Part shown: piece by piece, positions 50,233 through 64,000 of the stretch
How the letters are laid out: each line of letters opens with the position of its first letter
Position numbering within the stretch: the stretch's first letter is position 1
Source: Galerina marginata
Taxonomy: Eukaryota > Basidiomycota > Agaricomycetes > Agaricales > Galerinaceae
DNA length: 64,000 bases
Assembly (NCBI GenBank): GCA_023014335.1
Contig: JAECYW010000010.1
Location: 496,001 to 560,000, forward strand
Direction: 5' to 3'
Translations under genes and position numbers: made by a program
The notes under the pieces: generated by a model
Told to the model about the DNA's origin: nothing
Database searches by the model: none
What the model saw: the letters and a program-made list of their open reading frames with translations, nothing else

Positions 50233-53142
50233 ATGGAGCCTCCATCGAAACCGCCGCTGATTACGCCCTCTGCATCTCCGCCACCTTCACAGCTCTCGTA
50301 TCGAATGGCCGACACCCCACCTGTGAAAAGACAGCGTCTGTTCTCAACCCCGCGTCGTACCATCCCCGAGGCACCTTCTTCTGTTTCAAGACCTCAATCT
50401 CCACAGGACGTCCACAAGGAACGAGAAGCATCTAAAATGCGTCTCCTTGATGTCTGGGCCAGTCTTGCAGAACGATATACCCGACGCCTAGACGAAGATG
50501 ATATTGTGGATATCCGAACGGGAGAAATAACCAGGGACAACGGCTTTCTTCGGCAATTCCGCAAAGTAGATTTTGGTGCTATTGCCGCGCCATCTGCAGA
50601 CGACGTTACTGCTGACGACTCCAGCGACGCACCTGAAGAGGACGACGACGAGTACGGCCTCGACGAACTTGACGCCTTCGCCGAAGAGGACCCAGTGACA
50701 TTGGATTCCGAAGCTGGAAATCCCCGATCCGGAGGATTTGGGAAGATTTGTGCCACTTTTTACCCCATTGGACCAGGCTGATGCTGAAGACTTACGAGAA
50801 TTTATGGATGCGGAGCGGCAGCGCAAGGAACTTTGTGGCAGTGACTTTGACGTTAACGAAGACGATGCTTATTACTCAGAAGACACTCATTCCAATTATG
50901 GATCTGAAGTTGGATCACCCGCTGGTCTGGAAGAAGACCGCCTTTCGCTTGGAGACGAGGGGGAAGTTGATCACGCACACTCGCAGGAGCAGGAAGAGGA
51001 CGAAGGGGTGAAGGGCGCAAATGATGGTCCTGCACAGCTCTTGAAACAAGCTCTGCCTATAGATTTGGTTTCTGAGGATGAGCTCGATAATTGGGACGTG
51101 GATGAAGCCAGTATCGTTCATTCTGTCGTCAAGAATGAGGCGGAAGACGACAGTGACAGCGATATCGAAATAATTGAGCCTCCCGTTGTTACAACCTCCT
51201 CTATTCCCCGCTCGAGAATCTCAGAAGTTCAACCTCAGTTCCAAAAGTCGCCGACGAAATTTCATCCGAACTCCCGAAGCCCCCAAAAAACTGCCCATCA
51301 GTTGTATACACCACCGCAATCTCAGTCTTCATCGCGTCCTTCAGCGACACCAACAAGCGACAGATTTTTTGACTTCTCACGGGATTCCCCGCCCGCAACA
51401 CTTTCGTCTAACAATGGCATCTCACATTCCAGTACCAATGAAGATATAGCCAGTGACCTGCCCTCCAGCCACAATGGAAAGGTTCCGAAAACCTCAGTCT
51501 CGAAGATAGAACTCAAACAATTCACTAAGCCTCCAAGAAATTTTGTTGCCCCTGCAAAAGTGCCCACCCTCAAACCCATCGTCCTCTTGACACCACGAAA
51601 ACGACTTAGTCCACAAAAGGCCATGTTTACCCCTGCCCAACCGCCGCATTTTCACGAAGAAACCCGAAAACTGGAACGTGATAACCCCATTCCTTCTCCG
51701 GTTTCAAAAGGGAAAGGGAAGGCAAAAGAACAGGTCGATGAAGCAACAAAATCAAAGCGAGTCGGTCCCATACACCAACGTTCTCGTCGCAGTCCCGTTC
51801 CCGGTAAAAAGGGAGAAAATGCCCGAAATCGTGCCTCTCCGGAACTAATCGACGACGGCGACGACTCCTTCACCGTGGTACCTTCCACTTCCAAGGCACC
51901 TCGTTCTCTTGTTCCAAAAGAGGAGGGGGATGTGGCTTTCCCGAACAAGACGCCTAGTAAATCACAAAAATCCAACAAGAACAAAGCAACCGCATCAGAG
52001 GTGGGAACCTCGCTTTCTATTCCTCATGGTGACGCGAAATTTGCTCGCCCGCGTCAATCCAAGTCGCCCATTCTTGAATCGCAGCCTTTGTCCAGAAAAC
52101 GCAAGCGAGTGCGTTCTGACATGGAGCACGGTTATTCAGATATAACACCAGAAGTCAAATTGTCCAGTGCACCAAAATCTGACCGATCCTCGAATCATGC
52201 ATCGACCTCTCGTCTGGTAGCTGGTAAGTACTAGTTTTTTTTTATGCAGATTTTCTTCTATTGAAGCTTGGGATAGAAGAAAAACCTATGACCTGTCGAT
52301 CGAAGAAGCGATCTCCAGAAAGGAGAACGGCTTCGGAGTCGGGATCTGGTACAGAAAACGACGATGATTCCAGTGGATCTGAACACAGTGGCGATTCGCA
52401 TCACCACAAATCGCATTCGCGCACTTATGCTTTGCCTCCACCCCATTACTCTTATCCTCATGCATCATACCTGCAGTCTCAGCACCCGTCACATGATTAT
52501 CCCCCTCTCCCTGACCCACGAGCGCAGTTCATTATAAACCAAGCAATGCAACAACTATCCGCTCTAGTTGGTGCACCTTGGATTCCGCCTCATCTTTATG
52601 GCGATGGCTCAATTCCGCATACTCCTGTTCACCGCCATCACAACCGTCGACCTCCAAATGATCCGTTCATCACTCCCACACACCATCCTCATCCCTATTC
52701 TTATTCTTATGACCCGAATTTATCCAATGCCACCCTCCCTCCAGATTCACCCGACGTCGGCTCGTCCCCAGACAAGTCAAATTCTAGGCGGCGAAAGTCG
52801 TTAGTTTGTAGAAGTCGGTCTCGAGGAAGGCGTGTGTCGTTCATGGAAGATGGCGACAAGGATGAAGTGGATGTCGGCTCCAGTCCTCCCAGTATGCGAC
52901 TGTCAAAGGCCGGCTCCCAGAAAGAAACGGTACGAGGAAATACCGGCAGCATCAGGAGCGACGAAGGGTTTCAAAAGTCCAAAGGAAAGAAAAAGGAACG
53001 TATCCCAGACACAAAGGGTCAGTCAGATGATGCGGCATCGGACACGGATCAGGCATATGTTAGAGCTCAAACCCCGGGACCAAGTGCTAGGCCAAATGCC
53101 AGCGATATTGCTGGACGTGGGCGACCTGGTTTCAGCAAATAG
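50233..53142 (+). CDS. SCM3: SCM3-like CENP-A histone chaperone
   Basis: Scm3 deposits the centromeric histone Cse4/CENP-A. The diagnostic block is MRLLDVWASLAERYTRRLDE, DDIVDIRTGEITRDNGFLR, about 75 residues from the start at 50233. A Pro/Ser-rich segment (MADTPPVKRQRLFSTPRRTI) precedes it, and acidic DDDEYGLDELDAF follows. The frame then breaks by one extra T in TTT (50737-50739), between PRSGG and GRFVPLFTPLDQADAEDL; removing it gives a continuous reading. Downstream is a long disordered region of about 500 residues (SRKRKRVRSD, basic and Ser/Pro-rich), then an exon after about 52224 that ends ASDIAGRGRPGFSK at 53142. The intron near 52224 is ambiguous: a 26-nt intron keeps the Ser-rich frame, while a 43-nt one gives AWDRRKTYDLSIEEAISRKE and then needs another one-base shift. 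Start choice: an earlier ATG lies at 50179. Confidence 0.8.
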
Positions 53143-53536
53143 CGTGAAATACTTGAATGTTTCATTTTCCTCTGTCTCTTTTCTCGCCTTCCCTTTACCC
53201 CTCGCCTTGTACACATGTAAATCTTTTGTATAAGTACTTGGATTAACATGTCAACTATGGCTTCTTGCCTGCCTTGAAGGCCCGTAGAAATTGAATTTAC
53301 AGTTTAACCAGTCTACTGCCGAAGGACTTAAAAAAGATAGACAGGAAATCAGATTAGCCAGTGTGCTGGCACGTTGTACATGTGCACCTTGACCCGCCCA
53401 GGACCATGAAGCCATGCTGATCCTATTTCATTTTAATATGGTGTTTTGCCATCTGTTCTAAACCCCGCTGTGCACTACAGCTGTGCAATGAAATAAGTTT
53501 GACTTGTAGGTACTTCGTACGACGTCCATTAGTTGG
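53143..53536. other. Convergent intergenic, SCM3 / translin
   Basis: This 394-base spacer lies between two 3' ends. It contains no ORF with protein-like features and no element I would name. Confidence 0.5.
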
Positions 53537-54528
53537 TCATTTTCTATGACTGGACGGTATTTCTGCCAGCTTTCGAAGGGAAACATCATAGACAACTGGA
53601 AAATTACAATAAGCTTCTCTACAAAACTGCCTCAAAATCAGAAATTTCACCTTCTTCAATTTTCTTTATATCGTATTTTAAGCTATCAAATCTTCGACGA
53701 AGGGTGTCGTTCTTCAAGTTAAGCTAGCACAGCAAAGAAGGCCGATGATGTGCAGAAAGGGATGATGATGAGAAGAGTTACTCACCATGGAAAAGCCAGC
53801 GAATAGTTCTTTAACAAATATTGAGATTTTAATGGGTTCTTCGAAGTTACCCAAAGTTACTGCGTTAACAGCGAGCCGCGACTGGAAAGAGTCAGTTGAT
53901 TGAAGAACAGTCCCTCATAAAAGAAGTCCACAAACCAGTTCATTCACCAAACTGATCAAGCTATGCAAATAGTCTTCCACAGGTAAGGACATCCGATCAT
54001 TCCATTCTGCCTTACTGGCTGACGATAAAGATTCATCCAGATATCGATAAAGGGACTTACTTCCGAGAATTTCAGCAGCTTGGGCCAGTGAAAGGAGTCT
54101 GCGATTCGAAAGATATTCCACTAATGCTGCAGAAAATACTGCAGCCCTGACCGAATTTGACCACATGTCCTTCCACCTCCAGAACTGGTTTTCAGGGATG
54201 AGCCCAGCAAGGGCAGAGGTAACATCCTGACAACTGAGTAGCAATGGTCGAACAGAATCCAACAGGGCAGACACTGCAGCATGGCTTGAAATTTAGTCAG
54301 AGGATTTAACACGTTAGACTGACTTCCTTCCGGTGGAGTTGAATGAATTTTGTTCAGCACTCCGACCATCGTCCGGGTTTTTTTGTCAAGTTCGTTTACT
54401 TGTTCTTTGATTTTCTGTAACGCAGTATGCACATGTCTGGACATATTGTAGGATAAAAGATTCACCTCTCGCAATTCAACGTCGCGGTCAAGCAATGCGT
54501 TGATTCGGTCTAATTCAGGACCATCCAT
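53537..54528 (-). CDS. TSN: Translin (TSN)
   Basis: Translin is a single-stranded nucleic-acid binding protein that, with TRAX, forms the C3PO ribonuclease. The ATG at 54528 gives MDGPELDRINALLDRDVELR. An internal block is KKTRTMVGVLNKIHSTPPEG, then SALLDSVRPLLLSCQDVTSA, NQFWRWKDMWSNSVRAAVFS, LVEYLSNRRLLSLAQAAEIL, EDYLHSLISLVNELSRLAVN, AVTLGNFEEPIKISIFVKEL, AGFSMLNLKNDTLRRRFDSL and YDIKKIEEVVYDVSLRKLAE, ending PSSHRK at 53537. These match translin along its length (about 230 residues). Five exons, normal donors. Divergent from SEN1. Confidence 0.95.
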
Positions 54529-55004
54529 GGGGGAGGTGTTCTTGTTAATGAAATTTGTCTATTTTTCTGGACGCGACTGGGGAAAAACGTAAGTGGTGGC
54601 TGACAATGTGACTCAGGTAAACGGCTTGAATATCGTAGAACCTTATATGTAGAATGCAGAACACAAGCACACAGGAAAGCTCTAGAATAGAATATGGGAA
54701 CCCCCTATTCAGTGCAGTTGGCGACTTAAAGGAGTAGAGTGACTACCGGGGAGTTGGATGATACTTTCATATATATGAGTCCGACCTTGCCTGGCTTGCC
54801 AATTGTCAAGATTAGCTAAGCTAATATTACTCTCACGTGATTTATTGAGCTGGTGAGTCGCGTCAAAGGCTGTCACCGTCATTTACGCTGCGTTTCTTAA
54901 ACGTCGACGTAACTCGTCCACCCCTTTACCCAGTCTGTTGGCCTAGGCCCTTCGTATAGTCCAGGGCTCTTTAAGTCGCGTGCAGTCCGGTACTGCAACT
55001 TCCA
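54529..55004. other. Divergent intergenic, translin / SEN1
   Basis: This 476-base region separates two divergent genes and should hold both promoters. A pyrimidine-rich CCCCTTTACCC patch lies near 54922. I see no ORF of interest. Confidence 0.5.
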
Positions 55005-58000
55005 ATGTCCAACAACGGACCTCCAGATATCAGGGCACTGCTTACTGTGCTGCGGGACAGGCCAGCCGATACTAGTGCAGCATCAGACGAGGTTCTCGGA
55101 ACGATCTACAGGTTTCTGATAAAGGTACCTCCCAGCTCGGACGGGGAGGTTCATTGGTTTTGCAAGCATGCCAGTGCGACGACTGTGGATGCAGCTACAT
55201 TTTCGATTCGTTTGATGGCGTACAAAAGCGAACAGGTTGATGATTGGAAAAGGAGACTACACAAGTGTATGTCTTCTTGTGCCTTTTGTGTTCAAGGACT
55301 TGAAATGGCCAAGGTTACCTCCCAGGACACGTATGTTCCTTCCTGCAATTGGTTTCCCCGGGCTAACGAGTACACTGTTGACAGGTTTTTAGCAGCATTC
55401 CCAAAACACACACTGGACTTATTCTTTAACGAATTCAACAAATGGGAGCTTCAGGAAGTTTTGAATGACCTTGATGCTGTTAATCATTTCGATTCGTCCT
55501 CCCAAGAGCAAGTGGCATCGTCAAATAGCTTGCCTATCGGCACGCTATACCGATTATTATGCAATTGGACTATTTTCAGCGATCATCGCATACTAGCGTA
55601 CCTTCAAACGCGCGTACCTTTCAACCATGTAATTGAGTGGCCAGACTACCCTATACCTCCATCTCTGCTGGTTCTGTTACTTGTTGATAACACAGAACTA
55701 CGATCATGGGCAGCAGCTCGGGCATCGAGTAGTAAAATCATCCAGCCTGATTTTTTTACAGGTCATTACACAGAGGCAGTGGATGTCATCGTACGTGTTA
55801 TGACGACTTCTGACGAGACATATTCAAAAAAGTCGCCGCCTGTTGCATCAATTATGAATAATCTTGAATTCGCCCAATCTTCAGAACTATGGTCCGGCTT
55901 CCTTGCTATCTTGCGCCTTATCCCACCTCAATGGCTCAAATCAACCATTGGTCAACCATTTAAATTAAGGCGCATTGTGCTGAGCCATCTCCATGACAAA
56001 GAAAATCGTCCGTATCTGCCCCATGCTGTAGTGTGTGTCATCCTCGATTCTAACTTTAACCATCTTTGTTCATAGATTTCGCGGAAGTGCTTGCGTGTTT
56101 TATCCTTCTAGTAAAACGTCTAGGTCAAGAGTCGTGGACCGGAGGCGAACTAGAAGGTCCTCAGACGGTTCTGCAGGCTATTTTGGACAATCCATCTTAC
56201 CATACCATCCTACAATCTCCCACCGGAATGGCATCGAATCTTGCTTGGATTCCAGAGTACTTGCTTACGGTGCGTGGCCACAAAGCATATGAAGAAGTTC
56301 TCAAGAAAGTTGTCGAATTTTCACTTGAGGTGGCGCAGCAGGAACAGTTCCAAGGCGTTCACCAGGCACACCAGGTTCTGACATTTTCGGCAAGGGTATG
56401 ACTTACACATATAGATAAGGTCCTTAGATAATTCATATTTTGCAGGTACTCTATAACGAACTGCAGCGCTCGCAGGCGGATAACGATTCGAGTCAAATCA
56501 CGATGTTATTAAATGTCGTTGAGGCTTACTTCTCCACGATGCTACGCCTAGCGCATAGCGAAAGCCACAGCGACCCCGAGTGGAAGGTCGCCAGAGAATT
56601 TGCGCAGAAATTAATCGAAGAAATCCTTTCCGCTGACATTGGGTTTTTGAAGAGCGCTATTGACACTCTATGTCGAATTCTTGGCCAGACTAAAGCAAAA
56701 AAGCGGAAGGATGCCCTACCGACATTTTCCTTCCGGACTCAAATATGGAAAACCCTCTATACACCTATTCAAACCCCAGACGCCATCACTGCAGTTGTTT
56801 GCACTGTATCAAAGATTGCTCATATCGACATTCTCAAACCAGCTGTCTTTGCTAGCCAATGGGATTTCTCTGAAGGTGACCGCATCTTGGACGAAATTAA
56901 TAAGGCTATTGGCATCTTTCAGAATGGATTCTCGGCGTCCATATCTTCCTTCGCGGAATACAGTGTATCCAGCCATGCTGTTGATATCCTTCGGCGAGGG
57001 GGTGTCGGAAAAAGTGTCACGCTTCTTTTGCTATCTCCTATTCAGGACTTTCAAACCGGCGGAAAAATCCTTGCAGGGTTAGCATTTGATGTAGATGGGC
57101 GAATGGAATGCTTTCGAGCCATGCTAGAGAATTATCCGAATGAAGCCTTGGATGGGGTTCTGGAGTTCCTCGCCAATTTTCGTGCATATGCACCGACCAT
57201 CCCAGAAGCGAGCAGCTTGTCAGCGATGCTGGTTAGGTGTTTTGCTGATATTTTAGAGGTCCTTTGTGCCAGTTCAAATGGCCTCCTGCATAACCCCGAT
57301 TTTCTTCGTCCCAACGACAAGGCAGGGCCTTCTTCAAGGATGCCCGCTTTCTGGACAAGTCTGACTAAAGCACTAGCTATCATATATAATCGGGCTTCGA
57401 TGTGGGCAGCACATATCGACACCCCAGATATGGTTCTTTGGATGAGAGACGCGTTAATATTGGCTAGAGACGTGCTCAAGCAGTGGACAGTCATCGAAAA
57501 CGCGTCTAATGCTTGTGCAAGTTCATCATCCAAACCCGCAACTCCAGGGAAGATCTCTTCTATCGGAATGCGTATGATCGGAGACCTCCAGGTCTTCCTT
57601 CCGGAACTCATTAAATGGCTTCGCCTCACCGATGAAGAACTTCTGCATCAATCGTTCTCTTTGTTGCAGAGTCTTTTCGATTTGATGAAGGAGACTCATA
57701 TCCGCCCATCAGATATCGCTCTGGAGAAACTCAATAAATATGTCGAAGGTGCCAAAAATACTGATAAATCAACGCGAGAACAAAAGACTCGCCTGGATCG
57801 TCGCCGCTTATTACAGTTATCTGAAGTTCTTGCGCATTTTCAAGAAGACGACAACGAAATCGTTATTGTATCACATACTGTTCCTCACAAGCAACCTGTT
57901 CTCGAAAGGCCTCGACCCCCACCGAAGTCAGAAGCAGAACTTCGACGATATATTCAAGGAAAAGCACATCCGGTCAAAAGCGCAACTCGTCTAGATGCCA

Positions 58001-61000
58001 CATTACCTTTTACATCTACAAGACCCTCGGGATCCAAATTCTTTACGAATAATGACCAACAGAAGCTAGATTCTGCTATCGCCATGCCCTCCTTCCGGAA
58101 ATCAGGTACAACTACTTCGTCGGTTGGAACCTCTAAGACGTTGCCAGATCCCCGACGTCCTGTAGCGAAAGTCGAACCTAAAAATGAAGCCCTCGATCGG
58201 CCTGCTCAATCTTCGGATGACTCGGAATCAAGTTCCTCAGAGTCTGACGACCCGGGAACTGAGGCATTCAAAAAATCTCCTAAGCCCAGTTCCCCTCGAA
58301 AACCGAAGCAAGTCGAACGTCGCCAGATTAAGACATTGGACATCCCGATCCAAAGTAACCCCATACAAGACCGGCTTATGCGCAACAAGCGAACGCACTA
58401 CAATGCATTGCGTTTAAGACCTGATATCTCTAGCCTGCACAGAATTATCTTATCATGGGATTACAATCATAATAGTTCGGTTCCACCCGGGAAACCCATC
58501 GATTCTAAGTCTGTTCCTAGTCAATTCGACAACTACGATCAATATTTTCGCGTGTTCCAGCCTCTCTTGCTCATGGAGTGCTGGGCACAACTGCAGCACT
58601 CCAAGGAGGAAGCCCAAGAGTCGTATCAATGCAAAGTGGATTCTCGGCAATACGTTGATGATTGGCTTGATGTCGACATCTCAATCTCCGAGAGCGTTAG
58701 AAAGCAGTGGTATTTGGCAGAGACAGATATTGTTCTATTGCGACATCCTGGACGCGAAAAATGTTTAATGGGAAAAGTGAAAAGTTATAAAGCAGCGCCG
58801 ACAGGAATTCAGGCGACAGTCCGCTGTTATGTTCAAACAGGTACCGGCGACCCAGGTCTTCAAATTACAACGCTATGGCAAGTCAGTAAAGTCCTCAGGT
58901 ATGTACTTTTTTGATTTTATTTTTCTGACACGGCTGATAATTTGCAGTCTGAGTACACTGCATAGGGAGTACGCAGCTTTGGTCTCGCTGCAGTATAACG
59001 ATATCTGCAATTTCATCTTACGCCCCTTACTTCCGAGTGCATCGGAGGTGGATAGTAAAGATCTTCGAGAAACTATGGAAGCTTACAAATTAAACGAGCC
59101 ACAAGCAATGGCTATCTTAAAGACTATGAATATGCAAGGTTTTGCGCTTATCCAAGGGCGAGTTCTTTCTATATTTATCAGCTTTATGTCTAATTTCTCG
59201 CACTCAGACCTCCTGGTACGGGGAAGACATCCACAATATGTGGTCTTATTGCTCGATTCTTGTCTAAGCGTTCCCGCCCCGCCGTCCCCATTGTCGTCGG
59301 AAAGTCAGCATCTCGAAACGTGGTTTCTGAACCATCTACTCCAACAGGACGAATTTTAGTTTGTGCGCCTAGTAATGCTGCCATTGATGAACTGGCGCAG
59401 AGAATCAAGGCTGGATACGTTGGTTCGCAGAAAAAATCTAATCCCATGAATATTGTCCGGATCGGTGCTGAACAGGCTATGAGTCCCGGTGTTAGAGAAA
59501 TTTCTTTAGATTACCTCGTCGACCAAAAGCTAGGCGCTTCCCCGAAACCATTTAGCGATATTGTGAACGAAATTCGGACAATCCGACAGGAGATCGACTC
59601 TGTGAAGCAAGATAGGGTCGTCAAAATTGAAGAATTGAAAAATATCAGCGACGACCGATCTCGAAAATTGACGCTGGAAAACGAAGTCAAGGTGCTCAAT
59701 TCAAGACGACAGGCCCTGATCACGAAGTTGGATACCAAAAAAGACCAGCAGAAATCCGATTCTCGCACACTTGACACCCTCCGACGAAACACTCGCCGCG
59801 AAATTCTTGCCCAAGCCGATATTGTTTGCAGCACATTGTCTGGTGCTGGCCATGAAAGTTTGGAAAACTTGGAGTTCGACCTAGTCGTCATTGACGAGGC
59901 TGCGCAAGCAATCGAACTAAGTTCATTGATTCCGCTCAAATATGGGTGTTTGAGATGTGTCATGGTGGGAGATCCCCAGCAGCTACCCCCTACGGTGCTA
60001 TCCCAAGAGGTGAGCCTTCATGGAATAATTAGATGTTCTGTTAAGAAATTTTAGGCTTCACGATTTGGATATAATCAATCCCTTTTTGTCCGGCTTCAAC
60101 GAAGCCGCAAGGAAGCTGTTCATTTGTTAAGGTAAGTTTGACCATTTTACCGGGCAGAACAATCCTCCTTAACTTATCTGGCCGATAGCATCCAGTACCG
60201 AATGCATCCTGACATCAGCTCTCTTCCTAGTCAAGTTTTCTATGGTGGCAAGCTGCTCGATGGACCTGGTATGAGCGACAAAACTAAGCAGCCGTGGCAT
60301 ACCCATGCAAAGTTCGGCATATATAAATTTTTCAATGTTTCATGGGGCATCGAGGAAGCAAGCGGCCATTCTATAAAAAATGCGGCGGAATGCAATGCAG
60401 CGGTTGAGCTGTATAATCGCCTCCATCGAGACTTCCCCGCCATCAACTTTGATTTTCGAATAGGCGTCGTTTCTATGTATAAGGCTCAGATAAAGGCACT
60501 ACGCAGGGTTTTCGCTGAACGGTTTGGCAACGACATCCTTACCAAAATCGACTTCAACACCGTAGATGGATTTCAAGGCCAGGAAAAGGATGTCATTATC
60601 TTGTCCTGCGTCAGGGCAGGTCCCGGCTTGCAGAACGTTGGCTTTTTATCAGGTTTGTTGTTTTTGGAGCTTATCAGAAGTCTGTTTACATTCCCGTAGA
60701 CATCCGAAGAATGAACGTTGCTCTGACCAGGGCAAAATCCTCCCTTTTCGTTCTTGGAAATGCTCCAACCTTAGAGAGAAGTGATGATACCTGGCGTCGA
60801 ATTGTACAAGACGCCCGATCGAGATCTGCGTTGGTCAAAGTAAGTTGATGACTCTTCATCGTTTCGATAATTAACCAATCGATTGCAGATAGACTCGAAA
60901 TATTTTGACAAAGCATCTTCCCCGCCTAGATATGTCGAACCCGAGCTGAAGAAAAAGGCGCATTCGACAACACTTTCGGTGCCTGCTGGTCTATCGACAC

Positions 61001-61296
61001 CTCAAGCGCTTAAAGCCGCTGTCGAACAAAGCATTTCAGCCTCCAATTCACTTTCGCAAAACCCTGTTCCAAGGGCTGGCAGTTCCCCGTCAAGAGATCC
61101 AACCTCCACTTCGTACAACAGTATTCCAAATGCCGACAATCCCTTGCGGCAGAATGACCCGACGAGAGGTACCAAGCGACCTTTGGTCGTCGACGAAGCA
61201 AAAGATGTCTCATCTCGGCCTTCCAACCCCAGAATCGAGCCGCCACGTAAACGAACGAAACAACAGACCATGTTTATACCCAAGAAACGGGCATGA
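55005..61296 (+). CDS. SEN1: SEN1 RNA/DNA helicase
   Basis: Sen1/senataxin is the superfamily 1 helicase that terminates short Pol II transcripts and removes R-loops. About 1,950 residues. The first 1,200 or so (MSNNGPPDIRALLTVLRDRP, then KHTLDLFFNEFNKWELQEVL and many helical repeats) form the Sen1 N-terminal helical region, then a Ser/Lys-rich linker (SSDDSESSSSESDDPGTEAF). The helicase core has LNEPQAMAILKTMNMQGFAL, GPPGTGKTSTICGL (Walker A), LVCAPSNAAIDELAQRIK, DLVVIDEAAQA, VGDPQQLPPTV, SIQYRMHPDI, TVDGFQGQEKDVIILSCVR and RRMNVALTRAKS. The C-terminus is basic (EPPRKRTKQQTMFIPKKRA). The intron 59158-59207 has a GC donor (CAAGG|GCGAGT) and splits the Walker A motif. The ATG at 55005 fits. 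No frame break was seen in this long gene. Confidence 0.95.
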
Positions 61297-61387
61297 TATG
61301 CTGATGAGGGCACCCAACTAATAGGTCTATATTGTGATTTGACCACTACCGTTAAGTCGAACCCTAGCTTACATGCTATAATTTATT

Positions 61388-64000
<2,613 letters not shown>

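Overview
This window is nuclear DNA of a filamentous basidiomycete, most probably an Agaricomycete. The evidence is dense genes on both strands, many short introns (about 45-65 nt) with GT..AG ends, and orthologs typical of mushroom-forming fungi: BTB and kelch-BTB proteins, a GH128 glucanase, secreted GH43 arabinanase and class 3 lipase, a Zn2Cys6 regulator and a C2H2 factor. I see no tRNA, rRNA, CRISPR array or intact transposon. All calls come from reading the translated exons by eye. Exon joins were chosen by splice signals and frame.

Layout. 0-12 kb: the 5' end of the CHL1 helicase, the YPD1 phosphotransfer protein, a SUGCT-type CoA-transferase, an SDR oxidoreductase, the spliceosomal helicase PRP2/DHX16, and a citramalyl-CoA lyase (CLYBL-like). 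12-24 kb: an unrecognised nuclear-type protein with SUMO-interaction-like motifs, the DUG2 peptidase, GH43, a zinc alcohol dehydrogenase, and a BTB protein. 25-31 kb: MON1, mitoribosomal mS41, a C2H2 factor, and the FHA protein SNIP1/PML1. 31-35 kb is the gene-poor part and holds a class 3 lipase. 35-44 kb: a Zn2Cys6 factor, a CHFR-like RING protein, and a kelch-BTB protein. 44-50 kb: PDX3, a class I fructose-bisphosphate aldolase, two small unrecognised proteins, and a damaged GH128 gene. 50-64 kb: SCM3, translin, SEN1, and the 3' two thirds of DHX37/DHR1.

Most of this is ordinary housekeeping content. Three things stand out. First, a SUGCT-type CoA-transferase and a CLYBL-type citramalyl-CoA lyase lie within 8 kb. 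These are the first and last enzymes of mitochondrial itaconate breakdown. Second, many introns can only be joined in frame with a GC donor, including one that splits the Walker A motif of SEN1. Third, single-base frame breaks recur in conserved genes (CHL1, SDR, PRP2, DUG2, PDX3, SCM3, DHX37). Nearly all are one extra base, often in a homopolymer, which suggests uncorrected assembly indels rather than real gene death. The GH128 gene has several breaks and may be a true pseudogene.

Many neighbours are head-to-head pairs sharing a promoter region: SUGCT/SDR, PRP2/CLYBL, unknown/DUG2, GH43/ADH, BTB/MON1, lipase/Zn2Cys6, kelch/PDX3, aldolase/small membrane protein, GH128/SCM3 and translin/SEN1.
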